Part shown: positions 1 to 7,793 of the stretch, in pieces
How the letters are laid out: every line of letters starts with the position of its first letter
How positions within the stretch are numbered: the first letter of the stretch is position 1
DNA from: Burkholderia sp. Bp8992
Lineage (GTDB): Bacteria; Pseudomonadota; Gammaproteobacteria; Burkholderiales; Burkholderiaceae
Direction: 5' to 3'
Assembly (NCBI RefSeq): GCF_003853705.1
Contig: NZ_QTQI01000016.1
Coordinates: 1-64,000, forward strand
DNA: 64,000 nt
The notes under the pieces: model-generated
Told to the model about the DNA's origin: nothing
Database searches by the model: none
What the model saw: the letters and a program-made list of their open reading frames with translations, nothing else
Program-made: the position numbers and the translations under genes

Positions 1-299
1 TCCGCAATTCAAGTCTGCGGACGCAATCGTGGATCGATTCGGCAGCGCTGCCTAGGTGCGGAGAATTTCGCGCTTACAATTGACCGCTGGTGTGCTGTTC
101 AAGAAAAAGGTGATCGTGGCACGGTTGACTGGCGGAGCGTTCCATTGCGTCAGATACGGAACGCGTTGGGTTTTATCTGATCACTGGGCGTGATGCCGAC
201 GCCAAGCCAGTGTAGTGGAAAATATACGTAGGCGAGATGCTTCACATGCGCCTAAATATGCATCGAGCGGAGGCGAAGACTTCCGCGTTTCGGGGCGGA
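1..299. other. left-edge sequence without a recognised gene
   Basis: No gene is recognisable here. A short open stretch on the plus strand runs from the window edge to a TAG at about 53-55. It could be the tail of a gene outside the window, but it is too short to identify. The rest shows no coherent reading frame and adjoins the broken edge of an IS3-family element. Confidence 0.4.
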
Positions 300-301
300 C
301 A

Positions 302-334
302 GACGTCGCGATGTGCGTCGATGAACGCGGTCAT
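302..334 (-). pseudogene. start of IS3-family orfB, truncated
   Basis: The frame begins ATG at 334, overlapping the orfA stop, and reads [11 protein letters not shown]. In IS3-family OrfB proteins this is followed by the conserved YGVEPIC segment. Here the sequence switches at once to unrelated DNA. Everything after about codon 11 is absent, so this is a remnant without catalytic residues. Confidence 0.75.
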
Positions 335-678
335 GGCTTCGATCGGCGGTCGAGCTCCGCCTGGGCGAAATACGCCGACGCCTTGCGCAGAATCTCGTTG
401 GCCGTGCGTAATTCACGGACCTCCCGCTCGAGTTCCTTCAGGCGTGCCAACTCGGCAGTCGCCACGCCCGGGCGCTGGTCGCTGTCGCGCTCGGCCTGGT
501 TGACCCACTTATGCAGCGTCTCGCGCGACATCCCCATCTTCGCGGCAATCGAGCGCAGCGCCGCCCCCTGCGTGCCGTACTCGTGCTGGTGCTCAAGAAC
601 CATCCGGACTGCTCGTTCCTGCACTTCATCCGAATACCGCGTCCCGGTGGGCTTTCTTACTTTGCTTTCGTTTTCCAT
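331..678 (-). CDS. IS3-family transposase OrfA
   Basis: This 115-residue protein has the usual OrfA layout. An N-terminal helix-turn-helix of the transposase_8 (HTH_Tnp_1) type comes first, with [13 protein letters not shown] and [14 protein letters not shown]-terminal leucine-zipper-like helix follows, with [19 protein letters not shown]. In this family OrfA binds the terminal repeats and is fused to OrfB by programmed frameshifting to make the active transposase. Here OrfB is cut off after about eleven codons, so OrfA can at most bind repeats. The OrfA stop and the OrfB start overlap as ATGA at 334-331. Length and motif order are normal for the family, so this half is intact. Confidence 0.88.
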   Translation of the reverse strand: MENESKVRKPTGTRYSDEVQERAVRMVLEHQHEYGTQGAALRSIAAKMGMSRETLHKWVNQAERDSDQRPGVATAELARLKELEREVRELRTANEILRKASAYFAQAELDRRSKP

Positions 679-709
679 ACTTCAAATCTCCCATCACAGC
701 CAAGATCCG

Positions 710-737
710 AAGTCTCCTACATTCCCGGGGCGGTTCA
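710..737 (-). repeat. terminal inverted repeat of the IS3-family element
   Basis: Read on the minus strand from 737 inward, the sequence is TGAACCGCCCCGGGAATG and then TAGGAGACT. It lies about 30 bp upstream of orfA, where the left terminus of IS3-family elements is expected. The matching right terminus is not in the window because the element is truncated near 300. Confidence 0.7.
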
Positions 738-844
738 ATCTCGCGCTCCGATACGCCCTGGGCTTTGAGCACATGGATTTGCATCCACTGTTCCTTCCGG
801 AGCATCGCCAGCCTTTGCGCGCAAAAGGCTGACTGTACTGAAAG

Positions 845-894
845 GTGGCTCAGATTTACTTCGCGCGAAGTGGCTCATTATTACTTTGCGCCCA
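845..894. repeat. tandem 25-bp repeats resembling an IS21-family end
   Basis: Two adjacent 25-bp units, at 845-869 and 870-894, both begin GTGGCTCA and contain TTACTT and GCGC. Repeated GTGGCTCA-type motifs inside the terminus are typical of IS21-family elements. No istA or istB gene is present, so this would be only an end left after deletion. The family assignment rests on motif resemblance alone. Confidence 0.4.
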
Positions 895-968
895 ACAGGC
901 CGTCTCGCTTCTGGCCAACTACCAGTTTGCTTTGAAGAACCTGTTTTGCTGTCATTGAGGTCTGAGTG

Positions 969-990
969 TAGGTGTCCACGCGGACACCTA
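969..990. other. perfect 9-bp inverted repeat beyond the MFS gene
   Basis: TAGGTGTCC (969-977) and GGACACCTA (982-990) form a perfect hairpin with a 4-nt loop. It lies about 120 bp beyond the stop codon of the minus-strand MFS gene that ends the left operon. No T-run follows on the minus strand, so it is not a classic intrinsic terminator. It might still act as a 3' stabilising hairpin. Confidence 0.35.
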
Positions 991-1112
991 GCTTCTGACC
1001 TCCTGACCTTCACGTGAAGGACGTCATTTATCGATCGCATACATACAACTCCGCCCCGCAGCGCTCCCGTCCGGTACAGGTTCGCACGGAACCGCATGCG
1101 ACCGCATTCCCG

Positions 1113-2342
1113 TCACGACTCCGGCTTGGCGAGTCGCGGCTCCAGTTCCGGCTGATCCCTCGTGGACTCGATGCGCCAAAACCCGCCGAAGCGCAGCAGT
1201 GCCAAAACAACCGCAAACACCGTTGCCCCGGTCCCGAACATGATCCAGCGATTGGGCAACGCGGACAGGGTCGAGACGATCAACCCGCCAATCGGAAATC
1301 CGAGCAGCGAGATAACCATAACAATGGACGCCGCACTAGCGAATCCTTCTGGCGGCAAGAGGTTGTTCCGGAGGGTTCTCGACCACACGGAAAACGGTAG
1401 TGAAATGGCCATGGTCAACGCGCTGACCGCGAAGAAAAATACGCCGGACACCACTATCTGCGCCATCAGGAACATGGGGATCAGGAGCACTGACGCTCGC
1501 CCCAGCAACTTCATCCTGCCGGCAAGCGCGGGACGACTGTAAGCGAGATGAAACAAACCGGATAGCACCGCGCCCGATGTAAACAGCAACGCAACATCGC
1601 GCTTGCCGAGGCCATACTCACCGATCACGATATCCGGGATCAGCGTGATTAACACCGCCAGCACCGTGTTGATAAGGAGCATGCACAGCGCGAGGGTGAC
1701 TAGCCGCTGGTTTCGGACGAGCCGGTCCGCCAGAATCCTGAACGGTACCCGTTCCCCCCGCTCTACATCGGAAGCCGCCGCTTTCGGAATCACCGCGTAG
1801 AACAGGAAGGCGAGGCACGCGAACAGCAGCGCATAGAGCAGAAAGAACTGCTGCACGCTGAACGCTGCGATGACCGAAACGCCGATCAGCGGCGCGGCAA
1901 TCTGATTGACCTGCTGCGATACGGAGAAGAACGAGTAATAACTGCTGACCTGCGCATTCGGCACTCGGGACGCGACATACTTCTCGAAGCTCAGATACGC
2001 CACGATGTTCGCGGCGGAAGCCAGCGCGGCAAACAGCAGCATCAGTGCGATGTTCGGCAGCACGCCGGTTAGCAGCACCAACATCAGCGCGACGACCGCC
2101 CTGAGAATCGATGGGTGGAAAAAGCAGGCGCGGCACCCGAACCTGTCCACGAGCCAGCCCGCGATGGGCAACAACAGAATCGTCGGTAACCACTCAAGCA
2201 CGACGATCATCCCCAGCATCTGCTTGCTGCCTGTCAGTTGGTACACATAAAGCGGCAGGACGAACAGTGCTAGCCGCTCCAGAAACGTCTGTAGAAGAAC
2301 GACGCCCTTCAGCCCGATCAGCTTATCGATCAATTGAATCAC
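1113..2342 (-). CDS. MFS exporter of the biosynthetic cluster
   Basis: This 409-residue protein is strongly hydrophobic, with about twelve predicted membrane segments. It fits the major facilitator superfamily and most resembles the drug and siderophore exporter branch. It would sit in the inner membrane and probably exports the product of the adjacent pathway. The gene is last in the leftward operon. Its GTG start at 2342 lies inside the 3' end of the carbamoyltransferase gene (20-nt overlap), which indicates translational coupling. No other MFS gene is in the cluster; a second transporter, of EamA type, lies in the divergent operon. The substrate is inferred from context only. Confidence 0.85.
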   Translation of the reverse strand: MIQLIDKLIGLKGVVLLQTFLERLALFVLPLYVYQLTGSKQMLGMIVVLEWLPTILLLPIAGWLVDRFGCRACFFHPSILRAVVALMLVLLTGVLPNIALMLLFAALASAANIVAYLSFEKYVASRVPNAQVSSYYSFFSVSQQVNQIAAPLIGVSVIAAFSVQQFFLLYALLFACLAFLFYAVIPKAAASDVERGERVPFRILADRLVRNQRLVTLALCMLLINTVLAVLITLIPDIVIGEYGLGKRDVALLFTSGAVLSGLFHLAYSRPALAGRMKLLGRASVLLIPMFLMAQIVVSGVFFFAVSALTMAISLPFSVWSRTLRNNLLPPEGFASAASIVMVISLLGFPIGGLIVSTLSALPNRWIMFGTGATVFAVVLALLRFGGFWRIESTRDQPELEPRLAKPES

Positions 2343-4104
2343 TCCCTCTTCTGATCACGTAGTTTCCGATGTACAGCGCGTCCAGATTGGCTGTGAAGAG
2401 CGTCGCAATCGCATCTCTCGCGGTGCGAACGATGGGTTGCCCTTTGATATTGAACGACGTATTCAATACCACCGGCATCGACGTGAGCCGTTGCACCTCG
2501 TCCAGCAGCGCCCAGTATTTTTCGGATTTCTCGCGGTTGACTGTCTGCACGCGAGCGGTTCCATCGATATGCGTAATAGCGGGAAGAGACGCGACCCACT
2601 CCTTTCGAACCGGAATCGTATATAGCATATGCGGCGACTCGAAATTATCCGGCAGTTCGAAGTAGATATTCGCGCACTCGTATTTCACCGACGGCGCGAA
2701 AGGGCGAAATTCCTCGCGCTTCTTGATGCGTGCATTAACCCGCTCTTTCATGTCCGGCGCGCCCGGATTGGCCAAGATGCTGCGATTTCCCAATGCGCGC
2801 TGACCGAATTCCATGCGGCCTTGCACCCATGCAATGATGTTGTTGTCCTTGATATCGCCGGCTGCGGCCTCAAGCAAAGCCGTGTCATCCAGTTTTTGGA
2901 CATCGATGCTGGATCCGAATTCGCTGATGGACGCCCTAATCTCATCTTCGTCGATTTCATGCCCCCAGTACGGCAGGTCATTGGCCAGAAAGCTGGCACG
3001 TTTCCCGTTCGATTTCTCGACATGAAGCAGCATTGCGGCGCCGACGGCAGTGCCACCATCGTCCGCCGCAGGCGGGATGAAGATCTGCTTGAACAGCCCG
3101 CTGCGCAGCAGCTTACCATTGGCCGTGCAATTCAACGCCACCCCGCCCGCAAAACAGATATTCTCGGCACCCGTTTGCTCTTTCCAATGGCGGATCACAT
3201 GGAACAGCGCTTCTTCAATGCGTTGCTGTAACGCCGCCGCGAAGTCCCGATGGGCCTGCGTAATGGCCTCGCCAGCCTCGCGTGCCTTGATCACGTGTTC
3301 ATCCAGCCAGCGCCGGAAGCCCCGGCCGGTCTGTCGCTCCAGTTCGTTGACGTTGCGCTCGAAAGCTCGGACCACGACAGTTCCGCCGTCGGACAGTTCG
3401 ACCATGTCCTGGAAGGCGCGTCTGAACACTTCGGGATCGCCGTAAGGCGCCAGCCCCATAATCTTGTATTCGTCGGAGTTCACCCAGAAGCCCAAATGTG
3501 CCGTGATCTGAGAATACAGAATGCCCAGCGAACTGAGCGTGCCCTGTTGATGCAGCAGATTCAGCGCATGACCATGCCCCTCGTAGACCGAAATGGCGGT
3601 CATCTCGCCCAGACCGTCGGCGACAATCACTAGCGACCGTTCGAATCCGGACGGATAGAATGCCATCGCAGCATGCGCTAGATGATGATTGCAGGGTGCA
3701 TACAGTGTGTCGACATTGTCGAGCGAGAAGTGCTCCCTCCAGAGATCGGCCTGAATCTTCGGTGCCAGCACCTGATCGTAGTACCGGGAATTGCGCTCAC
3801 CGAGGTTGAACAGCTTCTGATAGGCCTGATAGTCGAAGCTGTGGGTGATCGCATCGAGGTCGGATGCGACGATCCCGGCCACATCCAGGCAGTACTGGAT
3901 CGCGTGGCGCGGAAAGTCGGACGTAAATTTTTCGCCGGTGAATCGTTCCTCAGCTGCTGCTGCAACGATCTCCCCATCGATCATCAGACAGACCGACGAA
4001 TCCATCCCCTGACACATCGCATATTCGTTTTCTGTCAGGCCGTCAAAAGCCTCGCGGCGATAACGCACGGATCCGTTTAGGCCGTTGTAACCCAGTATTT
4101 TCAC
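2323..4104 (-). CDS. O-carbamoyltransferase (NodU/CmcH/TobZ family)
   Basis: The 593-residue protein matches the two-domain carbamoyltransferase family. These enzymes make carbamoyl-AMP from carbamoyl phosphate and ATP and pass the carbamoyl group to a hydroxyl. The N-terminal Kae1-like domain carries the metal-binding HHLAHAA motif around residue 139. It also has a nucleotide-binding FAGGVALN segment and PPAADDGG. The C-terminal YrdC-like half carries GRMEFGQRALGNRSI, the family hallmark. Start codon is GTG at 4104 with GAGG just upstream, overlapping the end of the aldo/keto reductase gene, 8 nt away. The acceptor is probably a hydroxyl made by the neighbouring beta-hydroxylase or by reductive release from the A-T-R NRPS. 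Confidence 0.92.
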   Translation of the reverse strand: MKILGYNGLNGSVRYRREAFDGLTENEYAMCQGMDSSVCLMIDGEIVAAAAEERFTGEKFTSDFPRHAIQYCLDVAGIVASDLDAITHSFDYQAYQKLFNLGERNSRYYDQVLAPKIQADLWREHFSLDNVDTLYAPCNHHLAHAAMAFYPSGFERSLVIVADGLGEMTAISVYEGHGHALNLLHQQGTLSSLGILYSQITAHLGFWVNSDEYKIMGLAPYGDPEVFRRAFQDMVELSDGGTVVVRAFERNVNELERQTGRGFRRWLDEHVIKAREAGEAITQAHRDFAAALQQRIEEALFHVIRHWKEQTGAENICFAGGVALNCTANGKLLRSGLFKQIFIPPAADDGGTAVGAAMLLHVEKSNGKRASFLANDLPYWGHEIDEDEIRASISEFGSSIDVQKLDDTALLEAAAGDIKDNNIIAWVQGRMEFGQRALGNRSILANPGAPDMKERVNARIKKREEFRPFAPSVKYECANIYFELPDNFESPHMLYTIPVRKEWVASLPAITHIDGTARVQTVNREKSEKYWALLDEVQRLTSMPVVLNTSFNIKGQPIVRTARDAIATLFTANLDALYIGNYVIRRGSDSIDR

Positions 4105-4111
4105 GAAGACC

Positions 4112-5164
4112 TCAGTTGCTCAGTTGAAATTCCTGCATGTCGACTTCGGGATATCGCTCACCGAATCGAGGCTGCAGCTTGATGAGTGCGTCGAACTGCG
4201 CGAATACCGCATCCGCCGCCGCACCGAAGCGAATGTTCGACTTCAGATGTCCGGGATTTGACGTACCGATCACCGGGTGAATGTATTGCTGCCGGTTCTG
4301 GGACACCCACCTTATCCAGCCCAACGCCGCCTGATTCAACGTCATGCCGGTCGCCTTGCACGCGGTCTCCAGCTGCCCGACGGCACGCCTGACGGCTTCA
4401 AGGCTGCCGCCCTGATAGCGCGGAATCCCGCTTCGACAATCTTCCTCGCCGATGTGCTGCGTCGCGCCGGAAAGGAAGCCTCGCGAGAGCGGGCTGTACG
4501 CATAGAAACGCACACCCCTTTCGCGGCAGGCGTTAAATACACCGTCGTTCAGGGGAGTTGCCCGAAGCATCGAGAATTCGGATTGCACCGCATCCAGTCG
4601 GCAGACGCCGGCACTGAGATCCGTCAGGATGCGGTCCGCCTCCATGATCGTGCCGGCATCCACCTCGGACAGACCGATATGACGGATTTTCCCCGCGCGC
4701 TTCAAGCCGGCCAGCGCTTCGAGCGACGCCTTCAAATGCGCGCGCCCGACATCCAGCCGATGCAAGTAGAAGAGATCCAGATAGTCGGTCTGCAGCGCGT
4801 CAAGCGACGCTTCGCACGACGACACGATGTATTCGGGCGAGTTGTCGACGACCCGGCCCCAACCGCCGCTCGTTAGCCGGATGCCGCACTTGCTGGCGAT
4901 GAAAACGCCTGCACGGTCAACCCGAAGCTGACGGAGATGCTGGCCCAGTAACTGCTCTGAGGTAGGACCGCTGTCCGCCGGCGCATAGCAGTCGGCGGTA
5001 TCGAACTGATTAATTCCGGCGTCAAGCGCGGCCTGAACGACGAGCGCGCTGCTATCCGTGGACCGTCGGCCGTAAACCGGCGCCGACCAGTTCATGGTCC
5101 CCACGCACAGATCATGTACATCCCTGCCGGACGCGGTGGTCAAGACTCGCTGCGGTTCATGCAT
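4112..5164 (-). CDS. aldo/keto reductase
   Basis: This 350-residue NAD(P)H-dependent oxidoreductase has an AKR TIM barrel. The Asp and Tyr of the active site are in the FDTADCYAP segment near residue 58, the Lys is in FIASKCG, and the His is in FYLHRLD. Length is normal for the family. In context it is a good candidate to reduce the aldehyde released by the A-T-R NRPS to an alcohol, which the next enzyme in the operon could carbamoylate. Its ATG start at 5164 overlaps the stop of the CmlA-like gene by 8 nt. A role in reducing another ketone of the pathway is equally possible. Confidence 0.88.
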   Translation of the reverse strand: MHEPQRVLTTASGRDVHDLCVGTMNWSAPVYGRRSTDSSALVVQAALDAGINQFDTADCYAPADSGPTSEQLLGQHLRQLRVDRAGVFIASKCGIRLTSGGWGRVVDNSPEYIVSSCEASLDALQTDYLDLFYLHRLDVGRAHLKASLEALAGLKRAGKIRHIGLSEVDAGTIMEADRILTDLSAGVCRLDAVQSEFSMLRATPLNDGVFNACRERGVRFYAYSPLSRGFLSGATQHIGEEDCRSGIPRYQGGSLEAVRRAVGQLETACKATGMTLNQAALGWIRWVSQNRQQYIHPVIGTSNPGHLKSNIRFGAAADAVFAQFDALIKLQPRFGERYPEVDMQEFQLSN

Positions 5165-6785
5165 GAGCCATCTCCTCTAGATGCCTGGTGCCGTTCAGCA
5201 CGGCGACGCGCTTGTGCATCCGGTCGCATGAGTCGACAAATATATCGATCTCATCCTGGATTTTTGTATCGCCATCTGCTTCGACAGCCATGATTGGCGC
5301 GAGCCACGGCTCTCTGCCCAACGCATACACGAAGACCATTGAGGGCCGAAATGCACTGACCAGTTCGGACGCGCGGCGCGAACACGATCCGTTTAGGCGC
5401 CGCGTTTCCGCATGCACGCGCCCAGTCTGGCGCGCCATCATCGGCCCGTACAACCAAGTGAAAGGCGCGCCTTTTGATTCCATGCCAATAAACATGATGT
5501 CGATATCGCGCTCCGCGAGCTTCGCTATCTGCTCGAGATGGCGCGTGTTATCGAAACGCGCGTCGGCTACGAACAGATATCCGCTATACGCAGTTGAAAC
5601 GACGAACATCGCCTTCGAGGTGACGTTCAACTCGCCATGTTCACCCTGGAACGGAAGCGCCTGAACGGAGACCGTCTCGCCGATCGGAAACGTCTGGAAG
5701 CTCTTCAACTCCACGACGTTCTCGAATCCTATGGATCGCAGCACCATGTATGGCGAAGGGTCGAGCAGTGTCGAGCCGGCGCAGCTGGGAACGAGAATCC
5801 TCGTGACTCGGTGCCGGATGTTGAGCAGGGTTTCGATGCAGAAGTGATCGATGTGCAGATGTGTGATCAGCACCGCATCGATTTTTTCCGGCAGATCCGC
5901 GATCGTCAGCCGCGCTTCGTCCTTACGCGTCGCATAGCTGATGAACGGGTCGACCAGCACGCTTAGGCCGCCAGAGCGGACGAGAACGCAAGCGTGGCCG
6001 AAATAGTCCACTTCGTCGCGATCTGTCCGCGCCACGTCGATCCTGGACCGGAGCGGCTCGCGCGTGAACAGTGCCAGGAAGTCAGCCGTGCGCGCGTCGT
6101 CGACGCCCAGCGCTGCGCAAAGCGAGTGCACTTCGGTCTCGTCGATGCCGCGCGATCGGGAGGCAAGCAGGCGTTGCACCCCCTCGTCGTCGAAGCCTCG
6201 CTGAATCGAAAATGTGTTCGGCCCGGCGAGCCTGGGCGTACTCAGTGCGAAGTCCTTTTCATCGGGGTCGCCCTCGTAGATCAGGAACGACTGCAGCGAC
6301 CGGTCGAAATACCGGCTCCGATAAAGCATCGGTTCATTGATGCTGAAATGCGCGCGGTTCCATGCGTCGTAGCTCAACTCGACGCAGGCGGCGAGGTCGT
6401 CCGGCAGCGCGGCCAGATAGTGGGTCAGCGAGGAGCCCGTTTCATCGGCCAACGTTTCGCCCAGCCGGTCGAAAGCGTCGGCCAACTGAAACAGCGGCAG
6501 CAGTTGTCCAGTCAGTTCGTCATACAGGCGCCTTGCCGACTCAACCTTATCGTGGTGAAGCGTCAGGAATGGCCCGCCCTTCAACCGTGGGTCGCTGACC
6601 GCCTTCACGTGCGTCTGCGGCGCATCGACAAACGACTTGAGTAACTTTTCCACCAGCCGCCTCAGTAGCATGGCAGCGGAGGCGGGCTGGAACAGGTACG
6701 GGGAGGCGCGGTATCGAGCTATCAGCGGCTCAACGATCACCTCGGATTTCAGATATAGCCGCTCAGGCCTGCTCACGGTGCTCAC
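5157..6785 (-). CDS. CmlA-type diiron beta-hydroxylase with metallo-beta-lactamase fold
   Basis: The 542-residue protein resembles CmlA of chloramphenicol biosynthesis along its whole length. CmlA is the diiron oxygenase that beta-hydroxylates an amino acid while it is tethered to an NRPS carrier. The N-terminal third is the CmlA-specific docking and dimer domain, with LYLKSEVIVEPLI at the start and LYRSRYFDRSLQS further on. The C-terminal metallo-beta-lactamase fold has the metal-binding HLHIDH at residues 309-314, a Glu in GEHGEL at about 382, and an Asp in ADAR at about 408. The GMESKGAPFTWLYGP segment is also shared with CmlA. A plain hydrolase is unlikely given the N-terminal domain and the A-T-R NRPS nearby, which matches the CmlP arrangement. 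The start is GTG at 6785, or possibly GTG at 6776; the gene overlaps the preceding one by 23 nt. Confidence 0.88.
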   Translation of the reverse strand: MSTVSRPERLYLKSEVIVEPLIARYRASPYLFQPASAAMLLRRLVEKLLKSFVDAPQTHVKAVSDPRLKGGPFLTLHHDKVESARRLYDELTGQLLPLFQLADAFDRLGETLADETGSSLTHYLAALPDDLAACVELSYDAWNRAHFSINEPMLYRSRYFDRSLQSFLIYEGDPDEKDFALSTPRLAGPNTFSIQRGFDDEGVQRLLASRSRGIDETEVHSLCAALGVDDARTADFLALFTREPLRSRIDVARTDRDEVDYFGHACVLVRSGGLSVLVDPFISYATRKDEARLTIADLPEKIDAVLITHLHIDHFCIETLLNIRHRVTRILVPSCAGSTLLDPSPYMVLRSIGFENVVELKSFQTFPIGETVSVQALPFQGEHGELNVTSKAMFVVSTAYSGYLFVADARFDNTRHLEQIAKLAERDIDIMFIGMESKGAPFTWLYGPMMARQTGRVHAETRRLNGSCSRRASELVSAFRPSMVFVYALGREPWLAPIMAVEADGDTKIQDEIDIFVDSCDRMHKRVAVLNGTRHLEEMAHA

Positions 6786-7773
6786 CCTCTTTCTGGATCA
6801 CGTAGAATTGCACGACGGAGCCATCCTCGACTGTGGCCACGCAGGAATGTACGCGACAGCCCTCGCCAAGCAGTTCCGACCTATTAAGCAGAACCGGCGT
6901 GTGGCCGAACAGAACGGCATATCCCCCGTCCTTCAGGCAGCGCATCACCGACCGGAACAGATCCAGCGCCTTTGAACGTGACACCACTTCGGCATTCAGG
7001 AAGCGGAAGAAGATCAGATCGACAGACTTTTCCGCGGGCTTCGGATGCAACGAATCCCCCACGTGGAGTTCATCGGCCTTGCCCTCGGCAAACCTGATCA
7101 TGTCGGCGCTGATGTCCTGTCCGATCGTATAGATGCCGGGATGCGCCTGCTTCAATTCGAACAGAAATTGCCCCGTCGAGCAGGCAGGGTCGTACACCAC
7201 GAGATTTCGGGTGTTGAGGTTATTCAGGAAACAGGCGGACAACCGACGCAAGTAGATCTCGCCCAGCCCCAACAGGTGCGCGCGATGCTCATCGATGTGC
7301 CAGCCGTTGCCCGGAGTGTTGATCTCGACCTTGTCCGCGCCGACCAGTTGGACAAAGGGATAATGAATCTCCGCCGTCGCCGACGCCTTCAGCGAGGCGA
7401 GCACCGCCTCGATCCCGCGTTTTTCCATCTCCGTATAAAATACCTCGACGCCTTCTTGCGAGGTCTGAAAGTACTCGAGTCTGCCGAGGATCATCTCGCT
7501 AGAAATCTTTGAGCAAAAAAACCCCGGCGACCCGTGCTTCGTGACGATATCGGACAGGATCTTCGATCCAACGAACGACTGTTCGCCGGTCTTGACGATG
7601 AAAAAGCGGTGCGGCTGACCGTCCCACCGTTCGTTGGCGGAGCGAATCGCGCCTGGGTGGTAATCGCCAGCTTCGAATTTCCTGACCCGCGCCTCCCGCT
7701 CCTGATATTCGTGACGGTAGATCTCCGGAGAAACCTTGATTGCCTCGTCCCAAATGTCTACGAATTTATGCAT
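6763..7773 (-). CDS. SAM-dependent transferase, probably a methyltransferase
   Basis: The 336-residue protein has a class I SAM-binding core in its second half. Motif I is YDPACSTGQFL, followed by the acidic end of beta-2 in GQDIS and a VDLIFFRF segment. The N-terminal 180 residues are not a standard domain and may bind the acceptor. It could methylate an N or O position in the pathway. The PACSTGQ motif and long N-terminus also fit 3-amino-3-carboxypropyl transferases of the isonocardicin-synthase type, so transfer of a homoserine-like unit from SAM is an alternative I cannot exclude. The gene lies between the NRPS (20-nt gap) and the beta-hydroxylase (23-nt overlap). Confidence 0.75.
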   Translation of the reverse strand: MHKFVDIWDEAIKVSPEIYRHEYQEREARVRKFEAGDYHPGAIRSANERWDGQPHRFFIVKTGEQSFVGSKILSDIVTKHGSPGFFCSKISSEMILGRLEYFQTSQEGVEVFYTEMEKRGIEAVLASLKASATAEIHYPFVQLVGADKVEINTPGNGWHIDEHRAHLLGLGEIYLRRLSACFLNNLNTRNLVVYDPACSTGQFLFELKQAHPGIYTIGQDISADMIRFAEGKADELHVGDSLHPKPAEKSVDLIFFRFLNAEVVSRSKALDLFRSVMRCLKDGGYAVLFGHTPVLLNRSELLGEGCRVHSCVATVEDGSVVQFYVIQKEGEHREQA

Positions 7774-7793
7774 TTTCAGTCCCGGTAACTTGA

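Larger units (their letters stand above)
300..737 (-). mobile_element. truncated IS3-family insertion sequence
   Basis: This is one end of an IS3-family element. It holds an intact orfA on the minus strand (331-678), the first eleven codons of orfB (334 to 302), and an outer terminal repeat ending at 737 whose minus-strand outer end reads TGAACCGCCCCGGG. The orfB frame stops matching the family right after [11 protein letters not shown], at about position 301. The rest of orfB, with its DDE catalytic core, and the other terminus are therefore missing. The copy cannot move by itself. It marks the left boundary of the accessory region next to the biosynthetic cluster. Confidence 0.85.

Noticed and set aside
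5157-6785. Plain metallo-beta-lactamase hydrolase or antibiotic resistance enzyme
   Set aside because: The CmlA-type N-terminal domain and the CmlA-specific segments around Glu382 and GMESKGAPF, together with an A-T-R NRPS in the operon, fit an oxygenase.
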